Shown: positions 26,588-35,516 of the stretch, one piece after another | Numbering within the stretch: position 1 is the stretch's first letter | Layout: each line of letters opens with the position of its first letter | NCBI GenBank assembly: GCA_023409735.1 | Contig: JAEYRB010000056.1 | Coordinates: forward strand, 1-64,000 | DNA length: 64,000 nt | From: Bacillota bacterium | GTDB lineage: Bacteria > Bacillota > Clostridia > Acetivibrionales > DTU013 | Reading direction: 5' to 3' | Notes under the pieces: generated by a model | Databases searched by the model: none | Told to the model about the DNA's origin: nothing | The model's input: only the letters and a program-made list of their open reading frames with translations | Program-made: the position numbers and the translations under genes

Positions 26588-28396
26588 GTGTCAACACCGA
26601 TATCTGATTACGATAAGGTAATAGCTGATATCGCAGCTTCAAATATCGGATATGCACCGGGAGACAGCGCAGCTGCGGTAACACAAAATGTGATTCTGAC
26701 AACCACGGGAGCAATATATGGATCAAGTATCACATGGACATCAAGCAATACAGCAGCTATAAGCGACAGCGGTGTTGTTACACGTCCCGACTTTGCAAGC
26801 GGAGATGCGGCTGTAACCTTAACTGCAACAGTATTTAACAATGGAGAAAGCAGTACAATAAGCTTTGACTTGATTGTCTTGAAGCTGCTGCAAATAATTT
26901 ATACAATAACCTATGATAAAAATGGCGGCGATACTGAAGCAAGCCCCGCTGTGAAAGAGGTAATCTCAGGTGGCAATGCAGGTGCGCTGCCAACGGCTCC
27001 TACAAGATCAGGCTACACCTTCAATGGCTGGAATACGTAAGCGGACGGAAACGGCACAGCCTTTACTGCAGCTACGGCAGTCACCGGTTCTATTACAGTG
27101 TATGCTCAATGGAGCAGAAGCAGTTCCGGCGGAGACGGAGGTTCATCAGGTGGAGGCGGAGGATTAATTATTCCTGTGGAGGCGCCAAAGACGGAAATAA
27201 ATGTTATAGGAAATATAGTAACTGCTACCACAACGGTTACAGCTGCCGTAGACAGCAGAGGCAACGCAGCGGCCACAGTCAGCCGAGAGCAGTTAAACGA
27301 CGCCATTGGAAAAGCAACAGAGGAAGCAAAAAAGCAAGGAGAGGGAACATCAGCCGGGGTTGAAATCAATGTGAAAGCATCCGAAGAGGCTGCAAGCATA
27401 GAAATAAACATTCCTAAAGAGGCTGTGAGCCGGGCTTCGGAAGCCGGGCTTGATGCATTGACAATATCCTCACCTATTGCCTCGATTACCTTTGACGCTA
27501 ACATTCTCTCCGCACTTTCGGAGGAAGCGGCAGGTGACTTTAAAATTACCGCAGCCAGATTAGAAGCATCCTCTCTTTCCCCTGAAGCACAGCAGACGGT
27601 GGGCGATAGACCGGTATTCGACTTCAGTGTTACCAGCGGTGACAAGACCATATCACAGTTTGGAGGCAAGGTATCAGTATCCGTGCCCTATACCCCGAAG
27701 GAGGGCGAGGATATAAACGCCATCGTCATCTACTATATCAATGATTCAGGCGAGCTCGAAGTAGTAAGCAATTGTATATATGACCTGGTAACCGGAAGGG
27801 TGACCTTCACAACAAGACATTTCTCACGGTATGCGGTGGGCTATAACAATGTGAGATTCAAGGATGTGGCTGAAAGCGCATGGTACAGCAAGGCTATAGG
27901 CTTTATCGCAGCAAGAGAGATCACTGCAGGAACCGGAGAAGGCAATTTCAGCCCGGACGCAAAGCTGACCCGAGGACAGTTCATTGTTATGCTGATGAAG
28001 GCATATAGCATAGCCCCGGATACAAACCCAAAAGATAATTTTGCGGATGCCGGAGCCACCTATTATACCGGCTATCTGGCGGCAGCAAAACGCTTAAGCA
28101 TATCCAACGGTATTGGCAACAATATGTTTGCACCGGATAAGGAGATCACTCGTCAAGAAATGTTCGCCCTTCTGTACAATGCACTAAAGGTTATTGGAAG
28201 GCTGCCCAAAGGGTCAGATGGCAAGCATTTATCAACCTTTACCGATACAAAGAACATTGCCTCCTGGGCCAAAGAAGCCATGACGCTTCTGATCGAAACA
28301 GGAACCATCAGCGGAAACGGAGGCAAACTCTCTCCAACGAGTACAACTACCAGAGCGGAGATGGCGCAGGTGCTTTATAACCTGTTGTCAAAATAA
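26588..28396 (+). pseudogene. SLH-domain surface protein interrupted by one stop
   Basis: One frame runs from 26588 to 28396 with a single TAA at 27038-27040. Domains in order are a bacterial Ig-like domain (ITWTSSNTAAISDSGVVTRP) and an InlB/Flg_new repeat (ITYDKNGGDTEASPAVKEV to GYTFNGWNT, stop, ADGNGTAFT to VYAQW). After these come a Gly/Ser linker, an alpha/beta stretch, and three C-terminal SLH domains (from RFKDVAESAWY) that bind cell-wall polymer. No signal peptide is present and the start is poor, so the 5' end is also missing. It is probably the remains of a large surface hydrolase or adhesin. Confidence 0.75.
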
Positions 28397-28492
28397 ACCG
28401 GTGAGTATGCTGACGGCGTAATTGTAGCTTAAATATGGATTGATGACCATAGAAGCAAGCAGTAGTACAAATGGAATAAATGTTATTAAAGA

Positions 28493-28531
28493 GGATGATG
28501 CAGACATAGTCAATTGTCTGCATCATCCTTT
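28493..28531 (+). terminator. Terminator after the SLH gene
   Basis: GGATGATGCAGACA and TGTCTGCATCATCC form a perfect 14-bp stem with an 8-base loop, followed by TTTA. Confidence 0.8.
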
Positions 28532-28533
28532 AC

Positions 28534-28598
28534 ATATTGCGTTGACCGAAGGTCTACAGCAAAAAGGGCGAGAGGGTTCGATGCCCCCGAGACTTATT
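28534..28598 (+). repeat. Single copy of the 66-bp repeat
   Basis: It matches the tandem units at 21922-22053 along its length, with one extra G and two missing T. It ends exactly where the duplicated acetyltransferase tail begins (28596), so it marks a rearrangement junction. Confidence 0.8.
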
Positions 28599-28741
28599 CT
28601 GGATAGAACTGATTTAATTAGTGGGGGCATTTGTGTCGTAATATTTTCAAGCTACGCAGATATGGTATATTATAGATGTAGATAGTAGTGAGCCACCATT
28701 ATCGTGTTGCTAAAATGTTTAAGGTTAAATCGCAAATGCCT
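28596..28741. mobile_element. Acetyltransferase tail plus inverted-repeat element, copy 2
   Basis: 28596-28619 equals the last 24 bp of the acetyltransferase gene at 24304. It is followed by the same small element as at 24837, with ends GCATTTGTG at 28627 and CGCAAATGC at 28731-28739. No protein gene is inside. Confidence 0.7.
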
Positions 28742-28819
28742 TTAGTAAAATATATGTTGACTCTCCTGTTAGGGAAGGGTTTATTATCAAATTGAGGACC
28801 TCAAATAATGTGCGCATAG

Positions 28820-29650
28820 GTGATTGAAATTTTCAAGATCGGAGACTTTGCACGACTAAACCGGGTTACAGTAAAAACCCTAAGACACTACGATAGCCTT
28901 GGACTATTACGGCCGGAAAAAATAGATAGCTTTACCGGCTATCGGTATTATTCAGCGACCCAGATGCCAAGGGTGAACCGAATCCTTGTATTAAAGGATG
29001 TTGGATTCTCTCTTGAGGAAATTGCTTTAATACTCAATAAGAACTTGAACTCAGAACAGGTTCAAACGCTTCTGGAACTAAAGCATATTGAGATTACTGA
29101 AAAAATTTCGGATGAACAGGAACGGCTATCACGAGTGGAAAATTTGATGAAAATATGTAAACAGGAGGCATTTAGCATGAACTATGATATCGTATTAAAA
29201 AATATTGAGCCAATACGGGTTGCAGCATTAAGAGACACTATTCCCAGCTATAGTGAGCAGGGACATCTATGGAAAGAGCTTGCAGAGCATATAAATAAGC
29301 ACAATGCAAAGATCATTCCGCCATGCATGGTCATATACCATGAAGCAGGCTATAAGGAAGAATTGGTAGATGCTGAGGTTATTGAGCCAATTGTTGGAGA
29401 GCTGCCTGAGACTGAACGCATTAAGGTTAAGCTGCTTGCTGGCGTGAAGGAGATGGCAGCAGTTGTTCACAAGGGCCCCTTCCAAACACTTAATATGGCT
29501 TACAGTGCCATAAGCAAGTGGATTGAGGACAATGGCTATGAGATTGTCGGATCAGTATGAGAGCTTTATCTGAAAGGCGATTGGCTGACTGACGACCCAA
29601 ATGAATATATTACCGAAATTCAGTTCCCGGTACGTAAAATAAGCGCCTAA
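28820..29650 (+). pseudogene. MerR-family regulator with GyrI-like domain, nonsense-mutated
   Basis: Residues 1-75 are a MerR winged helix (VTVKTLRHYDSLGLL, YRYYS). A coiled linker follows and then a GyrI-like ligand-binding domain. The frame stops at TGA 29558-29560 after EIVGSV, but the same frame continues ELYLKGDWLTDDPNEYI to TAA at 29650, which is the expected family C-terminus; CGA to TGA would explain it. The start is also weak: AGGTGA is followed by ATT, where the family has ATG (MFKIGDF), and only an overlapping GTG at 28820 can serve. Such regulators bind cationic lipophilic drugs. It is probably inactive. Confidence 0.75.
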
Positions 29651-29684
29651 CAGGCATTGACATGCCTTGCAGGGCTTTAGGACG

Positions 29685-29742
29685 TGACAAGGGGACGGGG
29701 GTTTGTCAACATCGGGTGACAACACCCATGTCCCCCTTGTCA
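29685..29742. repeat. REP-like palindrome
   Basis: TGACAAGGGGAC at the left pairs with GTCCCCCTTGTCA at the right, with an inner TTGTCA/TGACAA stem. The same GACAAGGGGACGGGGGTG motif occurs inside the ABC ATPase gene at 30756-30931. Such GACAAGGGGACGG palindromes are a recurrent clostridial type. It abuts the truncated acetyltransferase copy. Confidence 0.75.
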
Positions 29743-29745
29743 GCT

Positions 29746-30003
29746 TCTGATCTAAGAAAGCGTGGCGGTCAAATAGGGTATGGCATTTGTCCATCAGAAC
29801 GTAAAAAGGCTATGGAACAAAACAATTGTCCTTAGTATTGAAAAAATAGGTAATTGAACATTCCAAGGATTATGATCTTATGCGATAAAACCAACATAGC
29901 ATCTGCCAGGGCTGCAATTAATAACGGCGGAAAGCTGGAATGGGAAGGCTACAACGAAGAAGATACGAATATAAGAATATTTTAGATTGACCCTATTTAT
30001 TAG
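29746..30003 (+). pseudogene. Decayed copy of the GNAT acetyltransferase
   Basis: It begins SDLRKRGGQIGYGICPSER and then passes through frameshifts and stops. The DNA stays clearly similar to the 3' half of the gene at 24304, including the NIASA and GGKLEWEGY coding stretches. The 5' half is missing at the REP-like palindrome. The following TTAGTAGGGGCATT resembles the start of the small inverted-repeat element. Confidence 0.85.
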
Positions 30004-30060
30004 TAGGGGCATTAACACATACTTCCTTTTTGAATAGTATATATTGAGGGAAGTGTCAGT

Positions 30061-30393
30061 ATGTACAGTATTGAAATTGATACAGGGAACAGAGTTCTTA
30101 AGCTGCTTAATGATAATTATCTTTTTAAGCAATATCCTGTTGCAGTAGGGAAAGCATCTACTCCAACACCCATAGGGCACTGGAGTATTACAATGAAGGG
30201 TTTATGGGGGGAGCAGTTCGGAGGACATTTTATGCAGCTTAGTGTACCTTGGGGAATTTATGGTATACACGGAACTGATAAACCTTGGTCTGTAGGGCAG
30301 GCTGTAAGCCATGGGTGTGTCCGTATGTATAATAGCGACGCTGCAGAATTATATTCGCTTGTTCCTGTTGGTACAGCTGTAAATATTTATTAA
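30061..30393 (+). CDS. L,D-transpeptidase (YkuD domain)
   Basis: At 110 residues the protein is little more than a minimal YkuD catalytic domain. It has YGIHGT and the active-site motif SHGCVRM with His84 and Cys86. The enzyme forms 3-3 peptidoglycan cross-links or attaches proteins to peptidoglycan. No signal peptide or LysM domain is present, which is unusual for a wall enzyme but seen in short clostridial and bacillar members. ATG follows GAGGGAAG by 7 bp. Confidence 0.85.
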   Translation: MYSIEIDTGNRVLKLLNDNYLFKQYPVAVGKASTPTPIGHWSITMKGLWGEQFGGHFMQLSVPWGIYGIHGTDKPWSVGQAVSHGCVRMYNSDAAELYSLVPVGTAVNIY

Positions 30394-30666
30394 CTAGTAT
30401 TCTGCCTAGAATTTAACAGTTGTGAACATTAAGAAAAATTTTGAATCAACTAATTGAGATAGACTTGTAGAAATGACGAGTTCATGAATGTTAATAGTTT
30501 CACGACCCAGTGTAGCTATGTACTGTTTTTCCTTAAAAGGAGGACTATCTCAAAGCTTATTTTTACAAAGAAAAGCTTGTTTTTAGAGAAAAGCCTATTT
30601 TAGAAAAAAGCTTATTTCTATTAAACCACTATGATATTTATCCATAATGATTCTTCTCTAAGGAGC

Positions 30667-31434
30667 CTACTCCAGCCTTATAATGCTGCCTCCAAGGTAT
30701 TCGGCTTCTTCAAAATCATGGGTTACAGCTATCACCGTTTTCGCTGGCTTTGAAAGGTTTGACAGGGGGACGGAGGAATTGACAGCTTGGGTCGAAGACA
30801 CCTCTGCACCCATGGCACCCGTATTCTTATCAACTTTAGGTGACGACACCTCTGTCCTGCTGACACGCGTCCTACAGATACCCGCGCCTGTATCAGCCTG
30901 GGTTGACAACACCCCCGTCCCCTTGTCAACATTGTCACTTACATGTTTGAGCAGGTAATCCATCGCTAGCTTTTTTGTGGCGGCGTCCAGTCCCTTGAAA
31001 GCTTCGTCCAGAATTATGAGCTCCGGGTCATACAAAATTGCCCTGGCAATAGCAACTCGTCTTTTCATGCCACCACTTAGCTTAATGACAGGCTTATACA
31101 TACTATCAGCAAGCCCGAGGTCGGTAAGGTGCTTTTCTATTTCGGCAATTGGTACGTTTTTGCCTGTTACCGCACGAATGTTAGATACAGCAGTGAAGCC
31201 CTCACAAAGACGGTCTTCCTGGAATACTGCACTGACCCTACCGGGAATGCCTGTTATTTCTCCACTGTCGGCACTCATTAACCCCATAAGAATATTCAGA
31301 AGAGTTGTTTTACCGCAGCCGGAGCTTCCCATTATGCAGGTGATCCTTCCACATGGGAAAACGGCACGTAAGTTTCTGAGAACAGTCTTATCGCCAAAGC
31401 TTTTATTCAGATTTGATATTTTAATATCGCTCAT
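30667..31434 (-). CDS. ABC transporter ATPase (SsuB-like) with an in-frame REP insertion
   Basis: The 255-residue product starts MSDIKISNLNKSFGD, its ATG overlapping the permease TGA. Walker A GSSGCGKTT, Q-loop VFQEDR, signature LSGGMKRR, Walker B LIILDEAF and H-loop VTHD are all present. Between Walker B and the H-loop lies a Ser/Thr/Val-rich stretch of about 64 residues (about 164-227). It is encoded by REP-like palindromic DNA and has no counterpart in the family. The frame is kept, so the protein may still work if the loop sits on the surface. It powers the permease encoded next. Confidence 0.85.
   Translation of the reverse strand: MSDIKISNLNKSFGDKTVLRNLRAVFPCGRITCIMGSSGCGKTTLLNILMGLMSADSGEITGIPGRVSAVFQEDRLCEGFTAVSNIRAVTGKNVPIAEIEKHLTDLGLADSMYKPVIKLSGGMKRRVAIARAILYDPELIILDEAFKGLDAATKKLAMDYLLKHVSDNVDKGTGVLSTQADTGAGICRTRVSRTEVSSPKVDKNTGAMGAEVSSTQAVNSSVPLSNLSKPAKTVIAVTHDFEEAEYLGGSIIRLE
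30756..30931. repeat. REP-like palindromic insertion inside the ATPase gene
   Basis: The ends are GACAGGGGGACGG (30761-30773) and CCGTCCCCTTGTCAAC (30915-30930), which are mutually inverted, with further GTGTCGTCACC-type palindromes between. The right end closely resembles 29713-29742. The insert leaves an open frame on the gene's strand. Confidence 0.75.
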
Positions 31435-32183
31435 AGCTTCTCCAATCCGGCAAAGGCCTTCTTTAACAGCAACGTGAACAGCTTCTCGAATGACACGCTT
31501 AAGAGAACAATAATAACAGTCCAAGCAAAAAGGCTGCTTGTGTTGTAATAAATTTTTGATTCATAGAGCATTTCACCAATAGAACCGGTGGGTATTCCTA
31601 TGATCTCCGCTGCGATTCCTGCTTTCCAGGACATCCCCAGGGCAACACTGCATGCTGATATCAAAAACGGTCTTAACTGAGGAAGGTAGATATATAAAAG
31701 CCTGCGACGCCAGGGAGTTCGGTAAAGCTGAGCCATTTCCAAAAGCTTGATGTCAGTGCTTTTTATGCCTTGAAGGACATTGGAATAAATTATAGGGAAA
31801 ACCATAAGAAACGATATAAAAATTGAGAGCTCTGAAGAGGTTAGCCATATAAGACTGATTATAATAAATGAGGCCACAGGTACTGACTTGATAGTCAGTA
31901 CATAGGGCCAAAGGAAGACTTCAATAATATGAAGTCTTCCGGCCAGAATCGCCAGTAGTGTGCCGCATACAAACCCTAGTATGAAGCCTGACACAATCCG
32001 CGAAAAGCTAAAGCCAATGGTTTGCCAGAAGCCTGCTTCAAGCCATATTGCCCCAAGTCTCTCTATGACCTTGAAGGGTGATACAAGGAGCAGGGACTGG
32101 TCAAGCAGCATGGAAGCTACTTGCCATAGCAGTATGGCAAATATTATTGCGGCAGTTCTCTGTAATAAGAGCCTATTTCTCAT
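31431..32183 (-). CDS. ABC transporter permease (SsuC/TauC-like)
   Basis: The 250-residue membrane protein has the BPD_transp_1 fold, with hydrophobic segments from IIFAILLWQVASMLL onward and a coupling loop near LYRTPWRRRLLYIYLPQLRPF. It belongs to the nitrate/sulfonate/taurine importer group. It overlaps the binding-protein gene by 11 bp and the ATPase gene by 4 bp, giving one tightly coupled operon. Confidence 0.88.
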   Translation of the reverse strand: MRNRLLLQRTAAIIFAILLWQVASMLLDQSLLLVSPFKVIERLGAIWLEAGFWQTIGFSFSRIVSGFILGFVCGTLLAILAGRLHIIEVFLWPYVLTIKSVPVASFIIISLIWLTSSELSIFISFLMVFPIIYSNVLQGIKSTDIKLLEMAQLYRTPWRRRLLYIYLPQLRPFLISACSVALGMSWKAGIAAEIIGIPTGSIGEMLYESKIYYNTSSLFAWTVIIVLLSVSFEKLFTLLLKKAFAGLEKL

Positions 32184-33288
32184 AATAGAAATCGTTATCC
32201 GGGAGCTTTCCGCCTACAGACTTGGGATTTAATCCTAACAGTACCTCATAATATCCGTTAACGGCTGTGCTCATCGCTTCTCCATCTATATATACTATGT
32301 TGCAGTTAGGTATTGCCTTTTGTGCAACAGCTGCTTTTACTATACCATATTTTTCGACAAGCTGCGCTGCTTCTGCTACATTTGTGTTTACATATTCAGT
32401 GGATGCCTTATACTCATTAAGAAATTTTGCAAGCTGCTGAGGGTACTTTTCTGCAAATTCTTTACGAACGAACAGACCTGCTGTAATAAACTTACTGCCG
32501 TTATTGAGAGAATCCCATACCTCTGTCAGGTTTACTGCAACACGAAGGTTTTCAAGCTTTGACTGTGCTACTGTAACATATGGCTGAGGCAGCATTGCAA
32601 CAGCACTATCCTGAGATGCCATCAATGAAACTACTTCTGTGGGCTCACTTTTCCACTCAACCTTGACATCCTTTTCAATATCCATTCCAGCCTGTGAGAG
32701 CAGGTATGTAAGTGCATATTCCGGTACAGAACCCTTGCCTGTAGCGTAGATCGTCTTTCCTCGCAGATCCTCCAAGGATTTAACTTTATCAGTACCCTTT
32801 TCAACAATATAGACTACTCCAAGGGTATTGACCGCAAGCATTTTAACTGAACCATTTGAATTATTATACAATATGGAACCGAGATTTGCAGGTATAGCCA
32901 CTATGTCAAGCTCACCCTTAAGAAACTTTGGAGTCAGTTCATCAGCCGAACCTGCAAGAGTGAAATCATACTTGTTCTCAGTCTTATTGTTATCAGCGTC
33001 ATCCAGAAGCTTTACCATACCCATTGTAGTTGGACCTGTTAGACCTCCGAGACGAATAGTTACAGCTTCTTCAGCGGCAGCCTTGTCAGTGTCAGCTGCG
33101 GTGCTTTCATTTACAGTACTTCCTTCGGAGTCGTTCTCTTTAGTTGGCTCGCTTGTTGCATCAACAGTCGAAGGAGTTGTGCTACTATTGCTCGAATTAT
33201 TTGCGGTGCCTGCGCAGCCCCCGAGTATGGCCAGGAGCATTAATGCTGCAAGGATCAAGGATAGTTTCTTACTTATATATTTTTTCAT
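32173..33288 (-). CDS. ABC transporter substrate-binding lipoprotein (SsuA/NMT1-like)
   Basis: The lipoprotein signal ends ILGGC (Cys25). A long Ser/Thr/Glu linker follows, then an NMT1/SsuA-type binding domain (GLTGPTTMGMVKLLDD and KGSVPEYALTYLLSQAG). The group binds small anions, sulfonates or pyrimidine precursors; the ligand here is unknown. The ATG at 33288 has GGAGG 7 bp upstream. It is the first gene of the importer operon, downstream of a promoter with a Crp/Fnr-like palindrome. Confidence 0.85.
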   Translation of the reverse strand: MKKYISKKLSLILAALMLLAILGGCAGTANNSSNSSTTPSTVDATSEPTKENDSEGSTVNESTAADTDKAAAEEAVTIRLGGLTGPTTMGMVKLLDDADNNKTENKYDFTLAGSADELTPKFLKGELDIVAIPANLGSILYNNSNGSVKMLAVNTLGVVYIVEKGTDKVKSLEDLRGKTIYATGKGSVPEYALTYLLSQAGMDIEKDVKVEWKSEPTEVVSLMASQDSAVAMLPQPYVTVAQSKLENLRVAVNLTEVWDSLNNGSKFITAGLFVRKEFAEKYPQQLAKFLNEYKASTEYVNTNVAEAAQLVEKYGIVKAAVAQKAIPNCNIVYIDGEAMSTAVNGYYEVLLGLNPKSVGGKLPDNDFYYEK

Positions 33289-33407
33289 AATATAACCTCC
33301 CATTCTGCTTGTTTGTTAAGCCTCGTTCAGCACTAATTGAATTATTGTCCAATTAGTTTAACTTTTTATGCAGAATTCTTTTAGTAATTTTATTGTACTT
33401 GGTTACA

Positions 33408-33449
33408 TTATAAGATCATTGTTATAAATTTCACGTTGCATATGCAACG
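33408..33449 (-). promoter_or_regulatory. Promoter with a Crp/Fnr-type palindrome at about -41
   Basis: A perfect 16-bp palindrome CGTTGCATATGCAACG spans 33434-33449. TATAAT (complement of 33408-33413) lies downstream on the minus strand, placing the palindrome centre about 41 bp before the likely start, the class II activator position. No good -35 box is present, as expected for an activated promoter. The adjacent Crp/Fnr gene probably encodes the activator. Confidence 0.7.
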
Positions 33450-33458
33450 CAGCACCAA

Positions 33459-34118
33459 CTAATATTCAAATTTTTTCAATATTTTGAATTTGTTTTTGTT
33501 GAACTCAATGATACCGTCAGCTCTCATATTGGCAAGCTCTCTTGAAAGGGCGCTTCTCTCGGTTCCAAGGTAAACCGCCATATTACTGCGGTCGAATGGC
33601 ACTGTAAAGCATTCGCCGAACCTTGATACATACTGCGTGAAAAAAGCGATAAGCTTGTCCCGTATTGTTTTTTTTGACAGTATCTGAATGCGGTCATTCA
33701 TGGATAGTGCTCTTGCCGCAAGAAGGGACATGAAACGATTAACCATAGTAATATCAATCTCATTAACACACTTAAATGACTTTATACGAGCCACATCCAT
33801 AGTAAGCACTACAGCATCTGTGACAGCACATATGTAAACAGAGGCATCCTGCCTAAGGAAGCAAAGGGATTCTCCGAAGGTTTCACCCTCGTTTACATTG
33901 GCCATTATCATATGGTGACCGTCTATATCATCCATATACACTTGTATTGTACCACTTAGGACAAGACCAAATTTTTCTAACGGATGTGAAATGCGGTTTA
34001 TAAACTCACCTCGAGGATAACTCTTAACTGTTGCATTGAAAAAGGATAAAGCATCCTTCAGCTCGTTGTCGGAAAGCTCGGAAAACAATGAGCATTTTTT
34101 AATTATTTCAGAATACAT
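33459..34118 (-). CDS. Crp/Fnr-family transcriptional regulator
   Basis: The 219-residue protein has an N-terminal cyclic-nucleotide-binding-type beta barrel (about 15-125, including GEFINRISHPLEKFGLVLSG). A dimer helix follows, and a C-terminal winged helix (DRSNMAVYLGTERSALSREL) recognises DNA. No Fnr-type N-terminal cysteine cluster is seen, so it is not an oxygen sensor of the Fnr kind. AAAGGAGG stands before the ATG. It lies just upstream of the importer operon and its likely site. Confidence 0.9.
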   Translation of the reverse strand: MYSEIIKKCSLFSELSDNELKDALSFFNATVKSYPRGEFINRISHPLEKFGLVLSGTIQVYMDDIDGHHMIMANVNEGETFGESLCFLRQDASVYICAVTDAVVLTMDVARIKSFKCVNEIDITMVNRFMSLLAARALSMNDRIQILSKKTIRDKLIAFFTQYVSRFGECFTVPFDRSNMAVYLGTERSALSRELANMRADGIIEFNKNKFKILKKFEY

Positions 34119-34341
34119 ATATCCTCCTTTGCCAATTCATTACTGTCATTATTATAACATGATATCAAAAAAATCATGACATAATCAATAAAATGATAGT
34201 TCTAATAATGCTAATATATGAGTCTTCATGTATATTGCTCAATCAATTTACTCCTTAATTTACATGTGAATACAAAATTTGACTAAGAATGAAACATAAA
34301 TTATAATATGCCTATTAAAGATGCTGACAGGAGGCATTAAT

Positions 34342-35379
34342 GTGAAGGCAAAAGAATGGGATATTATTAAAAAATGCGCCAATATGGAATTCTGTGACTC
34401 AATACCTATGGCATTAATAGTTGATAGTCCTTGGATACCTGGATATACTGGCATTTCAACAATGGATTATCTTACAATGCCTGATAAATGGTTCAAAGCA
34501 AATATGAAAATAAAAAATGATTTTCCGGAGCTGATATTTTTACCGGATTTCTGGGTTGAGATGGGAATGGCAACTGAGCCTTCAGGCTTTGGCGCTAAGG
34601 TTAGCTTTTATGAAAATAAAACACCGACCGTTCATCACATTATTTCTGATGCGGATGATATTGAACAGCTGATTTCAATTCAGATACCAAACCCAAGAAA
34701 AGACGGGCTTATGCCGTTAATATTGAATGGGTATAAAAATATAAAAGATATGGCAGCAAATATGGGCGAATCGATCAAAATTGTTGCATCACGCGGCCCG
34801 CTTACTATTGCATCGCATCTTATGGGTGTTACTGAATTTCTGGTTGCACTCAAGCTTTATCCTGATGAAACTCATAAGCTGCTGAAAATTACTACAGCAT
34901 TAGTCAAGGATTGGCTTCAGGCGCAGGCAGAGGTTTTGCCGGAAGCAGAAGGAATACTTGTGCTCGATGACATAATAGGCTTCTTATCCGAAGATGATTA
35001 CCTGGAATTTGCACATCCATATTTCAAGGATATATTCAGCTCTTTCTCCAATTGTGTGAAGCTTCACCATAACGACACCGATAATCCTGTTTATTATAAA
35101 TACCTTGAGGAACTGCAGGTGAACATATTTAATTTTACTCATAAGCAGAAAATATCAGATGTACGAAAACTGGTTGGAAATAAAGTATGCCTGCTTGGAA
35201 ATATTCCGCCTCTGGATGTTTTGGCTAATGGTACGCCTGAAGATGTAATGAAAAGTACCAGGGAGTGCATTCGTGATTACGGTATGAGTAATGGCCTAAT
35301 TCTTTCAGTAGGCGGTGGCACTTCTCCGGGAACACCGGGTGAAAATATCAGAGCTATGATTGAAGCGGCGAGGGCATAA
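34342..35379 (+). CDS. UroD-family protein without zinc ligands
   Basis: The 345-residue product starts at GTG after AGGAGG. It has the uroporphyrinogen-decarboxylase-like barrel, ending GLILSVGGGTSPGTPGENI. Where MtaA-type proteins carry His-x-Cys and a later Cys, this one has KLHHNDTDN and SVGGGTS, so the zinc site is absent. It is neither a clear methylcobamide:thiol methyltransferase nor HemE. It could be a methyltransferase using another mechanism or a binding protein; no corrinoid genes are adjacent. Confidence 0.75.
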   Translation: MKAKEWDIIKKCANMEFCDSIPMALIVDSPWIPGYTGISTMDYLTMPDKWFKANMKIKNDFPELIFLPDFWVEMGMATEPSGFGAKVSFYENKTPTVHHIISDADDIEQLISIQIPNPRKDGLMPLILNGYKNIKDMAANMGESIKIVASRGPLTIASHLMGVTEFLVALKLYPDETHKLLKITTALVKDWLQAQAEVLPEAEGILVLDDIIGFLSEDDYLEFAHPYFKDIFSSFSNCVKLHHNDTDNPVYYKYLEELQVNIFNFTHKQKISDVRKLVGNKVCLLGNIPPLDVLANGTPEDVMKSTRECIRDYGMSNGLILSVGGGTSPGTPGENIRAMIEAARA

Positions 35380-35516
35380 AACCTGTAGAACCTCAAAAAT
35401 TCTTCTGAATATTTGGTAGCGTCTTAGAAGGTCACGGGTGCAGGCATGATCCTAGATCGACAGTAGGAAGATGTCTGTACCCTTTTTCATAAGGGTGTTG
35501 ATATAAGACCTTTAAA

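Noticed and set aside
27098..28396. Independent SLH protein starting at 27098
   Set aside because: It is the same frame as the upstream Ig/InlB part and begins in the middle of an InlB-type repeat, so it is the rest of one broken gene.
28440..28685. A protein gene of about 80 codons
   Set aside because: The frame crosses a terminator, a 66-bp repeat and a copied gene tail; it has no own ribosome site.
35470..35516. Terminator between the UroD-family and methyltransferase genes
   Set aside because: Only a 6-bp ACCCTT/AAGGGT stem without T-run could be found.
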